A stretch of DNA of 64,000 nucleotides, taken from assembly GCA_910575475.1 (NCBI GenBank), contig CAJTGD010000006.1:1-64000 (forward strand). The letters are read 5' to 3'. This stretch comes from Lachnospiraceae bacterium. GTDB taxonomy: Bacteria > Bacillota > Clostridia > Lachnospirales > Lachnospiraceae. Below, one piece after another: positions 52,918 through 62,322 of the stretch. The notes beneath the pieces were generated by a model. The model was not told the origin of the DNA and ran no database searches. It saw nothing but the letters and a program-made list of their open reading frames with translations. Numbering within the stretch: position 1 is the first letter of the stretch; every line of letters begins with the position of its first letter. Both the position numbers and the translations under genes were made by a program.

Positions 52918-53691
52918 CTATAGCATGATACAATCCCGCAGTTCCGTCTCCATGAATGCAAACTGTGTCTGGCTGACACGGATCTTTCCGTGGACGAGGG
53001 AAAGGTATCCTTCATCGCACAGCTGCGCAACCAACCGGTTGACGGTCCGAACGGAGCAGCCCATCCGCGCCGCGATCGTACTGCGGGTATCCCGGATCTT
53101 ATACTCAAAGGGCGTTTCGTTCTGCATTGCGCCGCAGGGCGGACAGACTTTGCCCGATGCGCTGCGGGATTCGGGAAGATGGGCAAGGGAACACTCGTGA
53201 TATAAAAGCTTCAGCAGCCGGGTCCTGTTGTCAAGAAAAAAGTTCTTTCGGTCGGAACGTGTCTGAGCCATCCATTGTGTGACCAGCATCTGCACCCGGA
53301 TAAACAGGGCATGGGCATCCTCCTTGATCCATGCCAGATAGGCCTTGGCAGGGATCATGACGCATAGGGAGCGTTCCAATGTGGTAAGGGTAATGAATCT
53401 GGCCGAAGCCTGGGAAAATAATTCAAAATCCCCGATGATCTCAATGGTGGAAATTTCCGTGAATCGGAACTCCGTATCGGAAGCCTGCTCCTCAATGCCC
53501 TGGAGCCGTCCTTTCAATAAGATATAAATGTGGGAGCAGGAGTCGTCTGTGCTCATCAGAGTCACATTTGCAGGATAAGATTTCAGCATCAGATTGGGAA
53601 GAAAGGAATCCGGACAATGCAGAAAAAAATCCTGCAGAAAGACGAGCTGCTCCTGATTTAGTTTTTTTGTAAAACTGTCGGAAAGCTTCAT
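52918..53691 (-). CDS. Crp/Fnr family transcriptional regulator (2)
   Basis: The 257-residue reading starts at 53691 (AGGAGG upstream). It has a cyclic-nucleotide-binding-fold domain (about 20-140, with ISTIEIIGDFELFSQASARF) and a helix-turn-helix (TRSTIAARMGCSVRTVNRLV). A CPPC pair (about residue 195) could bind metal or sense redox state, but the sequence does not prove it. It is convergent with the Rpn gene and divergent from deoD across a family 1 repeat. Confidence 0.85.
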   Translation of the reverse strand: MKLSDSFTKKLNQEQLVFLQDFFLHCPDSFLPNLMLKSYPANVTLMSTDDSCSHIYILLKGRLQGIEEQASDTEFRFTEISTIEIIGDFELFSQASARFITLTTLERSLCVMIPAKAYLAWIKEDAHALFIRVQMLVTQWMAQTRSDRKNFFLDNRTRLLKLLYHECSLAHLPESRSASGKVCPPCGAMQNETPFEYKIRDTRSTIAARMGCSVRTVNRLVAQLCDEGYLSLVHGKIRVSQTQFAFMETELRDCIML

Positions 53692-53834
53692 AACCCGATA
53701 CCTCCTGACCCCGGAGAAGCCGAAACCAAACTTTTGCCAGAATGCGAGAGATCTCGTTGCGAAGTGCCTGATCTCAACGGCTGTAATCAGTGTATGACAA
53801 TATAAATAAAATAGCAAGAGGAACTGAAAAATTT

Positions 53835-53922
53835 CCACCTGTACGGCTCTAATCCAAAATCTCAGTTTTATTGCAATAAATTGCATAAAGACTGAGATTT
53901 CGGATTGCAACCGTACAGGTGG
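53835..53922. repeat. Palindromic repeat, family 1 (copy C)
   Basis: CCACCTGTACGG and CCGTACAGGTGG enclose AATCCAAAATCTCAGTTT, the centre TTGCAATAAATTGCA and AGACTGAGATTTCGGATT. The centre is the reverse complement of the copy A and B centre TGCAATTTATTGCA. It fills the space between the Crp/Fnr and deoD promoters. Confidence 0.85.
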
Positions 53923-54107
53923 GAAAATTTTAAAAAAAGAGGACAACTGTCATTTTTTTGCGCGGAAATATATGTTATGATATGAAAAAGCAAAATCGTA
54001 ACTGTTTACAATGGCAGGCCACAGATGATCCACTGCCTGCGCAGGCTTCTGTTTATCATACTGCTGCCGTTTTGAATAGTTACACGAAATCAAAGGAGGA
54101 AAACAAA

Positions 54108-54818
54108 ATGCCAACACCACATATCCAGGCCCAAAAGGGTGAAATCGCAAAATCCGTGATCATGCCCGGAGATCCGCTGAGGGCAAAATTTATAGCGGAG
54201 AACTTTCTGGAAAACCCGAAGCTGATCAATGAGGTCAGAAATATACTGGGCTACACAGGAACCTATCAGGGAAGCCCGGTCACTGTCATGGCAAGCGGCA
54301 TGGGCATGCCGTCCATCGGGATCTATTCCTATGAGCTGTTCACACAATACGATGTGGAGAGCATCATCCGTGTCGGATCCGCAGGCGCTTACAGCGCGGA
54401 TCTGAACGTGTATGACATTGCACTGGCGGAAAGCGTATGGAGCGAGTCCAGCTTCGCCAGAACCCAGAACGGATTCACCGGGGATGTGATCCTGCCGGAT
54501 CCGGAGCTGAACCAGAGGATCAAAGACGCGGCGGAGGGCCTGCAGATTCTGATCACGCCGACAAAGATCCATTCCAGCGATGTATTTTACTGCGAGAGCA
54601 ATATGCCGGACTACAGGGAAATCCATGACAAGCATGGCTGCACCTGCGTAGAGATGGAGAGCTTTGCCCTTCTCCACAATGCATCCGTCCTTCACAAAAA
54701 AGCTGCCTGCCTGCTGACCATCTCCGACTCCTTCATTACAAACGAAAAAATTTCCTCGGAGGAGCGCCAGAAATCCTTTACCGGGATGATGCGCATTGCA
54801 CTGGAGGCATGCCGCTGA
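54108..54818 (+). CDS. deoD: Purine nucleoside phosphorylase DeoD
   Basis: The 236-residue enzyme starts at the ATG at 54108 behind AAAGGAGG. Family features are MPGDPLRAKFIAENFL, VMASGMGMPSIGIYSYEL, RVGSAGAY (phosphate site) and CVEMESFALL, with the catalytic Asp in ISDSFITNE. It converts purine (deoxy)nucleosides to base plus pentose 1-phosphate. The next gene, deoB, isomerises that sugar phosphate, so the two form a nucleoside salvage operon. Confidence 0.95.
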   Translation: MPTPHIQAQKGEIAKSVIMPGDPLRAKFIAENFLENPKLINEVRNILGYTGTYQGSPVTVMASGMGMPSIGIYSYELFTQYDVESIIRVGSAGAYSADLNVYDIALAESVWSESSFARTQNGFTGDVILPDPELNQRIKDAAEGLQILITPTKIHSSDVFYCESNMPDYREIHDKHGCTCVEMESFALLHNASVLHKKAACLLTISDSFITNEKISSEERQKSFTGMMRIALEACR

Positions 54819-54890
54819 TCGGCAGAGCAGGACCTTTTGACGCTTGTGTCAACAAATAAATCTTTTACAGCAAAAAAGGAGGAAACTGAC

Positions 54891-56087
54891 TTGAAATATA
54901 ACCGTATCTTTGTGATCGTTTTAGATTCCCTGGGAATCGGGGCCATGCCAAATGCGCACCTCTACGGTGATGAGGGCTGCGATACACTGGGGCACATTGA
55001 CCCGCATATGCCGGGATTTCAGATCCCGAACCTGGCGAAAATGGGGCTGACCAAACTGCATCCCCTGACAAATGTAAAGACTCCCGATCAGCTGATCGGC
55101 CGCTGGGCAAGGCTGTTTGAGGCCAGTGTGGGAAAAGACACCATGACCGGCCACTGGGAGATGATGGGTCTCTATATTACGAAGCCATTTCAGACATTTA
55201 CGGAAACCGGCTTTCCGGATGACCTGATCCAGGAGCTGGAAAAACGGACCGGCCGCAAGATCATCGGAAACAAGTCCGCCAGCGGCACGGAGATCCTGGA
55301 GGAGCTTGCGGAGCAGGAGATTGCCACCGGAAACATGATCGTCTATACGTCCGCGGATTCCGTGCTGCAGATCTGCGGAAACGAAGAAACCTTCGGCCTG
55401 GATGAGCTGTACCGGTGCTGCGAGATTGCCCGGGAGCTGACCATGCGGGACGAGTGGAAGGTGGGCCGGGTGATCGCGCGTCCTTATGTGGGAAAGAAAA
55501 AGGGAGAATTCAAGCGGACCGCCAACCGCCACGACTACGCGCTGAAGCCCTATGGCCGCACGATACTCGACGTGATGAAGGAAAACGGCCTGGACGTGAT
55601 CGGCGTCGGCAAGATCAGGGACATTTTCGACGGAGAAGGCATCACAGAAACACACAAATCCAAGAGCAGCGTTCACGGGATGGAGCAGACCATTGAGCTG
55701 CAGGATAAGGATTTCCATGGGCTGTGCTTCACGAACCTGGTGGATTTTGACGCACTCTGGGGACATCGAAGAGATCCGGTGGGCTACGGCAGAGAGCTGG
55801 AAAAGTTCGACGTAAACCTGGGGAAATTTTTAAGCCGCATGAAGGAAACCGATCTGTTGATGATCACAGCGGATCACGGAACTGACCCCACCTTCAAGGG
55901 CACAGACCATACCAAGGAGATCGTTCCGCTGCTGATGTATTCGCCGTCCATGAAGGAAAGCGGAGGGCTTGAGGATCAGAAGAGCTTCGCCGTGACAGGG
56001 GCGACGATCGCGGAGAACTTCGGACTGCAGATGCCTGAGGGGACGATCGGGGAATCGCTGCTGGGGAAAATAGCGGATCATATATAA
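54891..56087 (+). CDS. deoB: Phosphopentomutase DeoB
   Basis: The 398-residue reading starts at a TTG (54891) with AAGGAGG nine bases upstream; the longer ATG-less N-terminus is unlikely. Alkaline-phosphatase-fold motifs are [16 protein letters not shown], the phosphorylated Thr region [13 protein letters not shown], and metal ligands in [17 protein letters not shown]. It converts (deoxy)ribose 1-phosphate to the 5-phosphate. It is 72 bp after deoD in one operon and is followed by a hairpin terminator. Confidence 0.95.
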   Translation: MKYNRIFVIVLDSLGIGAMPNAHLYGDEGCDTLGHIDPHMPGFQIPNLAKMGLTKLHPLTNVKTPDQLIGRWARLFEASVGKDTMTGHWEMMGLYITKPFQTFTETGFPDDLIQELEKRTGRKIIGNKSASGTEILEELAEQEIATGNMIVYTSADSVLQICGNEETFGLDELYRCCEIARELTMRDEWKVGRVIARPYVGKKKGEFKRTANRHDYALKPYGRTILDVMKENGLDVIGVGKIRDIFDGEGITETHKSKSSVHGMEQTIELQDKDFHGLCFTNLVDFDALWGHRRDPVGYGRELEKFDVNLGKFLSRMKETDLLMITADHGTDPTFKGTDHTKEIVPLLMYSPSMKESGGLEDQKSFAVTGATIAENFGLQMPEGTIGESLLGKIADHI

Positions 56088-56125
56088 GGAAAACGGAGAA
56101 AATTTGTGAATACCTTATGAAACGT

Positions 56126-56154
56126 CCGAAGGGTCATAACAGGATGCCCTTTGG
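56126..56154 (+). terminator. Hairpin after deoB
   Basis: CCGAAGGG (56126-56133) pairs with CCCTTTGG (56147-56154) and is followed by TTATAATAG. It is the first stable hairpin past the deoB stop. Confidence 0.5.
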
Positions 56155-56164
56155 TTATAATAGA

Positions 56165-56253
56165 CCGGATTCACTATTGTTCATACTAAGCAGCTGCGCT
56201 AAATGTAAGTTATTTTTCACGGTCCTTAACGATGTAAACAATAATGAATCCGG
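56165..56253. repeat. 17-bp inverted repeat, 89 bp overall
   Basis: CCGGATTCACTATTGTT (56165-56181) and AACAATAATGAATCCGG (56237-56253) are inverted with one mismatch. A third GAATCCGGATTC lies at 56279. It may be a small mobile element remnant between deoB and the YesN gene. Confidence 0.55.
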
Positions 56254-56345
56254 ACTATTTAAAGATATCCTGCGACAAGAATCCGGATTCTGACCCCGGT
56301 ATTTTACCGGACGGTGGCTGTGCTGTATGGGCTGGCAGGAAACTC

Positions 56346-57539
56346 TCACATTACTGCGTCCCTGGAAAATCTGTTTCGGTATTCCGTTGGAGTATATCCG
56401 GTATTTTTCTTAAACACCTTGCTGAAATACTGCGAATTATACCCAAATCCAGTCTGCAGGGCAACTTCACCGATTGTAATTTCATGATTTTCTTCTATTA
56501 GTTTTTTTGCGGCTCCGATCCGCTTCCTGGTGACATATGAAGAAAATCTTTCTCCGCACTCCGCATGAAATAGCTTTCCAAGATAATCTGCATTTACAAA
56601 CAATATTTTATTAGCGATAAAATTAAGGCTGAGCCGCTCATCAGAAAGATAATCGTCAATACAGGAAAATATTTTTTTTACCAGTTCATTTTGCTTTTTC
56701 TGCAGTCGGATTTCAAAAGATGCGGCAATATTTTCAGCTGTATGTTCTATCAGGGCAATGATTTCTTTCAAGCTGGAAAGTGTGTTGATCTGGGTGATCT
56801 CATCGAGATAATTAATCGCCTTCCGTGCTGTGAACGTATCGGCTGACTGGATAAGGGCAATATAAATATGTGTTAAATAGGCCCGTACCTTTTTTCCGTC
56901 ATACTGGGATTGACTCAGATGGTCATGCAGCCTGCTCAGCATATCATGCGCGTCAGCGACATGATTGCGCTGGATACAAAGACAGAACAGATCAAGGTTA
57001 AATATTTCCGAAGAAATAAAAAACTCAACATCAGGCATACCCGACAAGGCAATATCATTGACAGCCCTTGAGGAAGTATGGGGCAGTTTATGCTCTGTAA
57101 GAATATTTTTCATATGAAGATATTTTTTTTCTATTTCAGAGATATACTGCTTTTGCAGATCAAGCGCTTTTTTTCGTTCAATCAGTTTTTCCGTTAATTC
57201 ATTGATTGCTTCAACACTGCATGGCTTTAAGAGATAATCTTGCGTATGGTACTGCATGGCTTCTCTTACAAAATCAAACTCATCGTATCCGGAAAGGACT
57301 GCGCATAGGATGTCCGGGTATTCCTCGGATACCTTTTTGATCAGATCAAGCCCATCCATGACAGGCATTTTAATATCTGTAATAATAAAATCAGGAGGAT
57401 TTCTTTGAACCTTCTCCCATGCATCCAGCCCGTTGACGGCAACCTCAATAACATCAATCTGATATTTCTGCCAATCACAGTTCAACCGAATCCCATTTCT
57501 GATGCTGGATTCATCGTCTACGATCAATAGCTTATACAT
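56346..57539 (-). CDS. YesN-type response regulator with AraC DNA-binding domain
   Basis: This 397-residue protein has a receiver domain (LLIVDDESSIRNGI; Asp in FIITDIKMPVMDGL; Lys in DYLLKPCS), a helical middle and a C-terminal AraC domain (LSLNFIANKILFVNADYLGK and ITIGEVALQTGFGYNSQYFS). It overlaps the YesM-type kinase gene by 16 bp. It probably controls the divergent oxidoreductase and sugar ABC genes from 59650 onward. Confidence 0.93.
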   Translation of the reverse strand: MYKLLIVDDESSIRNGIRLNCDWQKYQIDVIEVAVNGLDAWEKVQRNPPDFIITDIKMPVMDGLDLIKKVSEEYPDILCAVLSGYDEFDFVREAMQYHTQDYLLKPCSVEAINELTEKLIERKKALDLQKQYISEIEKKYLHMKNILTEHKLPHTSSRAVNDIALSGMPDVEFFISSEIFNLDLFCLCIQRNHVADAHDMLSRLHDHLSQSQYDGKKVRAYLTHIYIALIQSADTFTARKAINYLDEITQINTLSSLKEIIALIEHTAENIAASFEIRLQKKQNELVKKIFSCIDDYLSDERLSLNFIANKILFVNADYLGKLFHAECGERFSSYVTRKRIGAAKKLIEENHEITIGEVALQTGFGYNSQYFSKVFKKNTGYTPTEYRNRFSRDAVM

Positions 57540-59338
57540 TTTTCTGCCTCCTTATCAGAATACCTGCATATGGCAGGAAAAGAAATAGAAACAACAGTTC
57601 CCCTTACAGCTGCATTTTGAATAGAAAAACAATAGTCATCCCCATAAATATACTGAAGCCTCTGCTCAATATTGGAGATGCCGATACCATGCCCTGTTGG
57701 CTTCTTTTCACCGGATTTTAACTTTTCCAGCAGATCATTCTCTACGCCGATGCCATTATCTCGGATTTCCAGATAACATCGGTCCTGTTTTAAACAGGCA
57801 GAGAGCTCGATAATACAGATATCTGAAATCTGTTCTGCACCATAATTGATAGAATTTTCGACCAGCGGCTGGAGGATCATCCGGGGTACATCACAAGACT
57901 GGGCATCGTCGGAAATTACCATTTTGAATTGTAAATGCTCTGCAAAACGAATCTGCTGTATGTTCAGATAATATCCTAAAATGATCAGTTCCTGCCGGAG
58001 AGGGATCAGGGTCAGTGCATCTTTCTTCATATTTTCACGCAGAAGCCTGCCAAGGGAAAATACAATGGTAGCGATGGAATTCTGGTGTACATTGATTGCC
58101 ATCCAGTAAACAGAATCTAACGTATTATACATAAAATGAGGATTGATCTGTGACTGCAAAACCCTGTATCTGGTATCCTGTAGCAGAATCTGGTTCTTAT
58201 AATTTTTTTGGATCAGCTCTTCGATTTTTTTGACCATAAACCGATAGCTTCTCTGGAGCTGCCCGATCTCATCTTTTCTGGTAATGGGGCCGAAACTGAT
58301 ATTCGAGATCTCAAAGTTAATATTCTGGACAGAATTCATCTGTTCCGCAAGGCGCTTCAGAGGCTGTGAGATCGAGTTTGAAAAACGGATGGAAATACCA
58401 GTCAGCAGGATATACAGGCCGCTGAATAAAAAGAAGACCAGCGCTTTCATTCTGTGAAACGGAGAAAAAATTGTATCATAGCCTATGGCATAATAGTATG
58501 TCCAGTCAGAATATTTCGAACTATGCTGTACAATAAATGTATTTGCTCCATTGATCTTTTTGACAGAATAGTTTTCAGTAATTTCAAATAAGTCCGGAGA
58601 GACATTGTAGGAATCATCATACCGGTAGATCAGCTCATTTTTATTTTTGCATATAAAAAAATCATCAGCCGTCTTTTCGATATTCATCGTAAAGTCCACC
58701 AGCTTGTTGACATTGATCCGAATTACGATGGCTCCCAGCGGGCGAAGATCCAGATTCTTTGTTTTTCGGATCGGGCATACCAAAAATGTGGTACTGTCAT
58801 TGATCCAGGAGGCTTTCCCATTGTTGGAAAAGGCAGTGTCATATAGCTCCTCTGCCTGTTTTTCCAAGAGTACGGTGGTGTCCGAGCCGACGGTATCAAC
58901 CCGCAGGGAAGGCGAAATATATGTGACTGACAGGATGTATTTTCTCGTGTTCAGCGAGGTATAGATCTGATTCATGAGCTGCTGACGGCAGGTATATTGT
59001 TCATATTCTGTGGCAGCGCGTTCCAGCTGTATAATATGGTTCTGCAGTGTTGTATCGGTGGAAAGCTGTGTTGTGATATTAAAAAGATTATGCATTTCAT
59101 TTTCAATATTTTGCGTCGAGAGGGATAAGATTGACGCGGAATCCTGATAAAGCCGCTGATCATAAAGATTCAGGGAATAATCGAATAAAATAATGGCTGC
59201 AAAATAACCGATAAAAGCAGGAATCAGAAATAAAATCTGAATTTTCCAATGTAATTTCAGATTGCGGAACATGACCTTTATATGATGGATCACGAGAAAA
59301 AATGGTCTTAACAATTTTAGAGAAATCCTGTCTTTCAT
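57524..59338 (-). CDS. YesM-type sensor histidine kinase
   Basis: The 604-residue reading starts at 59338, inside a longer open frame. Two membrane helices (about 34-54 and 300-320) flank an extracellular sensor of dCache type, followed by a HAMP linker, the His_kinase box LQSQINPHFMYNTLDSVYWM and an ATPase end with LVENSINYGAEQ, IRDNGIGV and GHGIGISNIEQRL. YesM/YesN pairs typically sense extracellular carbohydrates and induce an adjacent sugar ABC transporter, which is present here on the opposite strand. Confidence 0.93.
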   Translation of the reverse strand: MKDRISLKLLRPFFLVIHHIKVMFRNLKLHWKIQILFLIPAFIGYFAAIILFDYSLNLYDQRLYQDSASILSLSTQNIENEMHNLFNITTQLSTDTTLQNHIIQLERAATEYEQYTCRQQLMNQIYTSLNTRKYILSVTYISPSLRVDTVGSDTTVLLEKQAEELYDTAFSNNGKASWINDSTTFLVCPIRKTKNLDLRPLGAIVIRINVNKLVDFTMNIEKTADDFFICKNKNELIYRYDDSYNVSPDLFEITENYSVKKINGANTFIVQHSSKYSDWTYYYAIGYDTIFSPFHRMKALVFFLFSGLYILLTGISIRFSNSISQPLKRLAEQMNSVQNINFEISNISFGPITRKDEIGQLQRSYRFMVKKIEELIQKNYKNQILLQDTRYRVLQSQINPHFMYNTLDSVYWMAINVHQNSIATIVFSLGRLLRENMKKDALTLIPLRQELIILGYYLNIQQIRFAEHLQFKMVISDDAQSCDVPRMILQPLVENSINYGAEQISDICIIELSACLKQDRCYLEIRDNGIGVENDLLEKLKSGEKKPTGHGIGISNIEQRLQYIYGDDYCFSIQNAAVRGTVVSISFPAICRYSDKEAEKCISY

Positions 59339-59583
59339 AAGAATAAAGCGCCTCCCACTGCAAGGAATGATCCGGAAATAAAATGACGAAATTCCGAAAG
59401 AATCCTTAAAATATAGATTATGTATATTTTCTGATTTGATTATACAACATATAGATATTCCGTAAAAGCAACTTTCCAAGGGGAATTGTGTAAAAAGCAG
59501 AGAAGTATGGTTAAAAAACAGAGGGAACCAGCCAAATACGACAAAGTGAATGATTTCAGTGCTATAATGTGCTCGTCAAAAAG

Positions 59584-59619
59584 CGGATTGTAACCGTGCG
59601 GATGTTCTATAGATCCGCA
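59584..59619 (+). promoter_or_regulatory. Partial family 1 repeat and leader hairpin
   Basis: CGGATTGTAACCGTGCGG (59584-59601) resembles the right arm of the family 1 repeat. It runs into the hairpin TGCGGAT/ATCCGCA (59597-59603, 59613-59619). TATAAT at about 59563 upstream is a probable -10 for the oxidoreductase gene. Confidence 0.4.
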
Positions 59620-59649
59620 TCGTGGATCAGAAAGAATGGAGGAGAAGAG

Positions 59650-60732
59650 ATGAAGGTATGCTTTTATGGAAACACGGGACATTTTTTTACGGCATTTGTT
59701 GCAAAGGACCGACTGGAGGATATAGAATTTGCGGCATACTGCCCGGGCTATCAGGGGGAGGACATGGGACAGCTGCTGCTCTTTGCAGGCCAGGCGGAAG
59801 GCAGATATCCGGATGGATGGGAGATCCATGCACGTAACGGCGGAAAAAAGGAACCATGTATTATGAAGCGATATGAAAGCTTAGACACAATGCTGGATGA
59901 GGAAAAGCCGGATATCTTAATCGTGGATAACCGCTTTGCGGAACGCTATCCTGCGGAAATGAAGGCCGTTAAGCGCGGGATCCACGTCTATGTAGATAAG
60001 CCGATCGCTATGACAGAGCAGGAACTGGATGAATTATACAGGGGCGTGAAGGAAAAAGATCTGGTTTTCTGGGCAATGGACACAGTAAGATATGATGCCT
60101 GGTATTATACGGCAAAAAATCTGATCCAGGGAGGGGCAATCGGAAAGATCAGAATGGTCAATTGTCAGAAATCATATCGGCTTGGGAAACGTCTGGACTT
60201 TTATAGATACCGAAAATATTATGGAGGTACAATTCCCTGGGTCACCATTCATGCAATCGACATGATACGAATGGTAACAGGAAAAGAATTTCTGTCAGTC
60301 TATTCCCAGCAGTCAACCGCTGACAATGGGGGATATGGAGAGATGGAAATCATCACTACCTCCTGCTTTACGATGGAGGATGATATTCTGGCAACGATCA
60401 CGACAGACTACTACCGTCCGGAAAATACACACTCCCACGATGATGACAGGATGCGTGTGGTCGGGACTGAAGGGATCTTAGAAGTGATAAGGCGGGACGG
60501 CGATCACGAGGTCCGTCTGATCAATCGGGAAAACAATGGAACGCAGCCTGTGAAGCAGGAAACACCTCCGTTTATATTTGAAGACTATGTTCATACGATC
60601 AGAGGCTGCGGACAGCAGTTGTTAAATGTACAGGAATCTTTCAGAAATGCATATGCTGCGATCTGCGCACAGCGTTCGGCTGATGAGAAAAAGATAATTG
60701 AGTTGAAAAATGCAAAAAAATTGTATGATTAA
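59650..60732 (+). CDS. Gfo/Idh/MocA family oxidoreductase
   Basis: The 360-residue reading starts at the ATG at 59650 (GGAGGAG upstream). It has a degenerate Rossmann start (VCFYGNTGHFFTAFVA), the family motif VYVDKPIAMTEQELDEL (EKP replaced by DKP), VNCQKSYRLGKRLDFYRY and TIPWVTIHAIDMIRMVTG with the catalytic-type His. A sugar or inositol-type substrate is likely. It precedes the sugar ABC transporter genes by about 190 bp on the same strand and is divergent from the YesM gene. Confidence 0.87.
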   Translation: MKVCFYGNTGHFFTAFVAKDRLEDIEFAAYCPGYQGEDMGQLLLFAGQAEGRYPDGWEIHARNGGKKEPCIMKRYESLDTMLDEEKPDILIVDNRFAERYPAEMKAVKRGIHVYVDKPIAMTEQELDELYRGVKEKDLVFWAMDTVRYDAWYYTAKNLIQGGAIGKIRMVNCQKSYRLGKRLDFYRYRKYYGGTIPWVTIHAIDMIRMVTGKEFLSVYSQQSTADNGGYGEMEIITTSCFTMEDDILATITTDYYRPENTHSHDDDRMRVVGTEGILEVIRRDGDHEVRLINRENNGTQPVKQETPPFIFEDYVHTIRGCGQQLLNVQESFRNAYAAICAQRSADEKKIIELKNAKKLYD

Positions 60733-60791
60733 ATAATGGGTTACGAGAAAAAATAGCATATAAATTCTTTAAAAACTACTAATTTTTACAC

Positions 60792-60827
60792 AATGATATC
60801 TGGTTTTCCCATTTTGTATATATCATT
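60792..60827 (+). promoter_or_regulatory. Inverted repeat before the binding-protein gene
   Basis: AATGATAT (60792-60799) and ATATCATT (60820-60827) are inverted arms in the AT-rich region about 95 bp before the start. It is a possible operator and is not matched elsewhere in the window. Confidence 0.35.
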
Positions 60828-60920
60828 CTGCTGTTATACTTAGCTCAGATTAGAACATGTTCTTCCAATGCAAAAAACAGAAAGCGTACTGCATAAAAGC
60901 AGTAGAAAGGAAAAAAGCGT

Positions 60921-62240
60921 ATGAAAAAGAGAAGAGTGATTGCATCCATATTGACAGGGGCAATTTTGGGAAGTCTTGTATTATCCGGTTGTTCAGGCGG
61001 ACAGGAGGAACCAAAGGAAACAGGAAACGCGGCAGAATCACAAGAAGACACAGATAAGAAACCTGTTACATTACGGTTCGCATGGTGGGGATCACAGGCA
61101 AGAAATGATCAGACACAGGAGGTTGTGGAGCTGTTTGAGAAAGAGTACCCATGGATTACGGTAGAATGTGAGTTCGTAGGCTGGGATCAGTATTTTGATA
61201 ATCTGTCCACACAGATCGCTGCAGGGGATATGCCGGATATTCTGCAGCATGATTACCGTTACCTGGAAACCTATGTCAATAAGAACCTGCTGCTGCCTTT
61301 AGATGAACACATTGGAAAAGAAATCGACCTTTCTAATGTAGACGAAAATTATCTGACAGGCGGAATCGTGAATGATAAAACGTATGGGATATCCATGGGG
61401 ATGAATACATTTGCCGTAGAATACGATGAAACTACTTTTGAAAAATATGGCGTGGAAGTGCCGGACAGAAGCTGGACATATGACGACTTTGTAAACATTT
61501 GCGGGCAGTTCAAAGAAAAAGGAATTTACGGATGTGACCTGACAAATTTTGAGGACTGGGCATTATACTTTCTTCGGACAAAGGGAGTCACTTTATATTC
61601 CCAGGAGGGTAAAGGACTTGGCTACGAAGAGGATTCTATCATGGAAGAGCTTTTCCAGATGAGGCTGGATCTGGTCAATGACGGATTGCTTCCGACTCCT
61701 GACGTTGCAAATCAGGCATCCGGCACGGAGGACAGCCTGATCGTGCGCGGCGATGCTGCAATGGTTACATATTGGAGCAATGCAACCGCGGCAGTGGCAA
61801 ATGCAACCGAAGACATCATTAAGGTATTGCCGATGTTCGGTCCGGACGCCGACAAGGGATGCTACATCAAACCATCCATGTTCCTGTCGATCTCTGCGCA
61901 GACAGAGCATCCGGAGGAATGTGCGCTGCTGATCGATTTCATTACAAACAATGAAGCAGCGAACAAGGTGATGATGGGGGAAAGAGGCGTTCCGATTTCT
62001 TCTGAGATCAGAGAGGCACTCAAGCCGGAATTGGACGAGACAAGCCAGTCGATTTTTGACTTATTGGATTATGCTGTGGATCATTCCAGCCCGATCAATA
62101 AACCGGATCCGGAAGGAGCGGGAGAGGTGGTTACATTGCTTCAGGAGCTGGAGGAGCAGGTGTTATACAAAGAACTGACTCCGGCAGAGGCTGCAGGCCG
62201 GTTCAGAACGGAAGCAACTGAAATACTGGAAAGCAAATAA
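60921..62240 (+). CDS. Sugar ABC transporter substrate-binding lipoprotein
   Basis: This 439-residue extracellular solute-binding protein (family 1) has a lipoprotein signal peptide (KKRRVIASILTGAILGSLVL, then SGC with the lipidated Cys). A Glu/Lys-rich linker and a bilobal binding domain follow, with VTLRFAWWGSQARNDQT, PWITVECEFVGWDQYFDNL and AAGDMPDILQHDY. Several Trp and Tyr residues suit carbohydrate stacking. It is followed by two permease genes; the ATPase gene is not in the window. Confidence 0.92.
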   Translation: MKKRRVIASILTGAILGSLVLSGCSGGQEEPKETGNAAESQEDTDKKPVTLRFAWWGSQARNDQTQEVVELFEKEYPWITVECEFVGWDQYFDNLSTQIAAGDMPDILQHDYRYLETYVNKNLLLPLDEHIGKEIDLSNVDENYLTGGIVNDKTYGISMGMNTFAVEYDETTFEKYGVEVPDRSWTYDDFVNICGQFKEKGIYGCDLTNFEDWALYFLRTKGVTLYSQEGKGLGYEEDSIMEELFQMRLDLVNDGLLPTPDVANQASGTEDSLIVRGDAAMVTYWSNATAAVANATEDIIKVLPMFGPDADKGCYIKPSMFLSISAQTEHPEECALLIDFITNNEAANKVMMGERGVPISSEIREALKPELDETSQSIFDLLDYAVDHSSPINKPDPEGAGEVVTLLQELEEQVLYKELTPAEAAGRFRTEATEILESK

Positions 62241-62322
62241 ACAAGGTGTAGAGCGGGGAGGTTGTCTGCATTGGCAGGATTCCCCGCATCCCCTGGAATG
62301 CAGAAAAGAGGAGGTGAACGAA

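Noticed and set aside
53958..54107. N-terminal extension of DeoD to 53958
   Set aside because: The extension has no ribosome site and is unlike the family. The ATG at 54108 has AAAGGAGG and the standard length.
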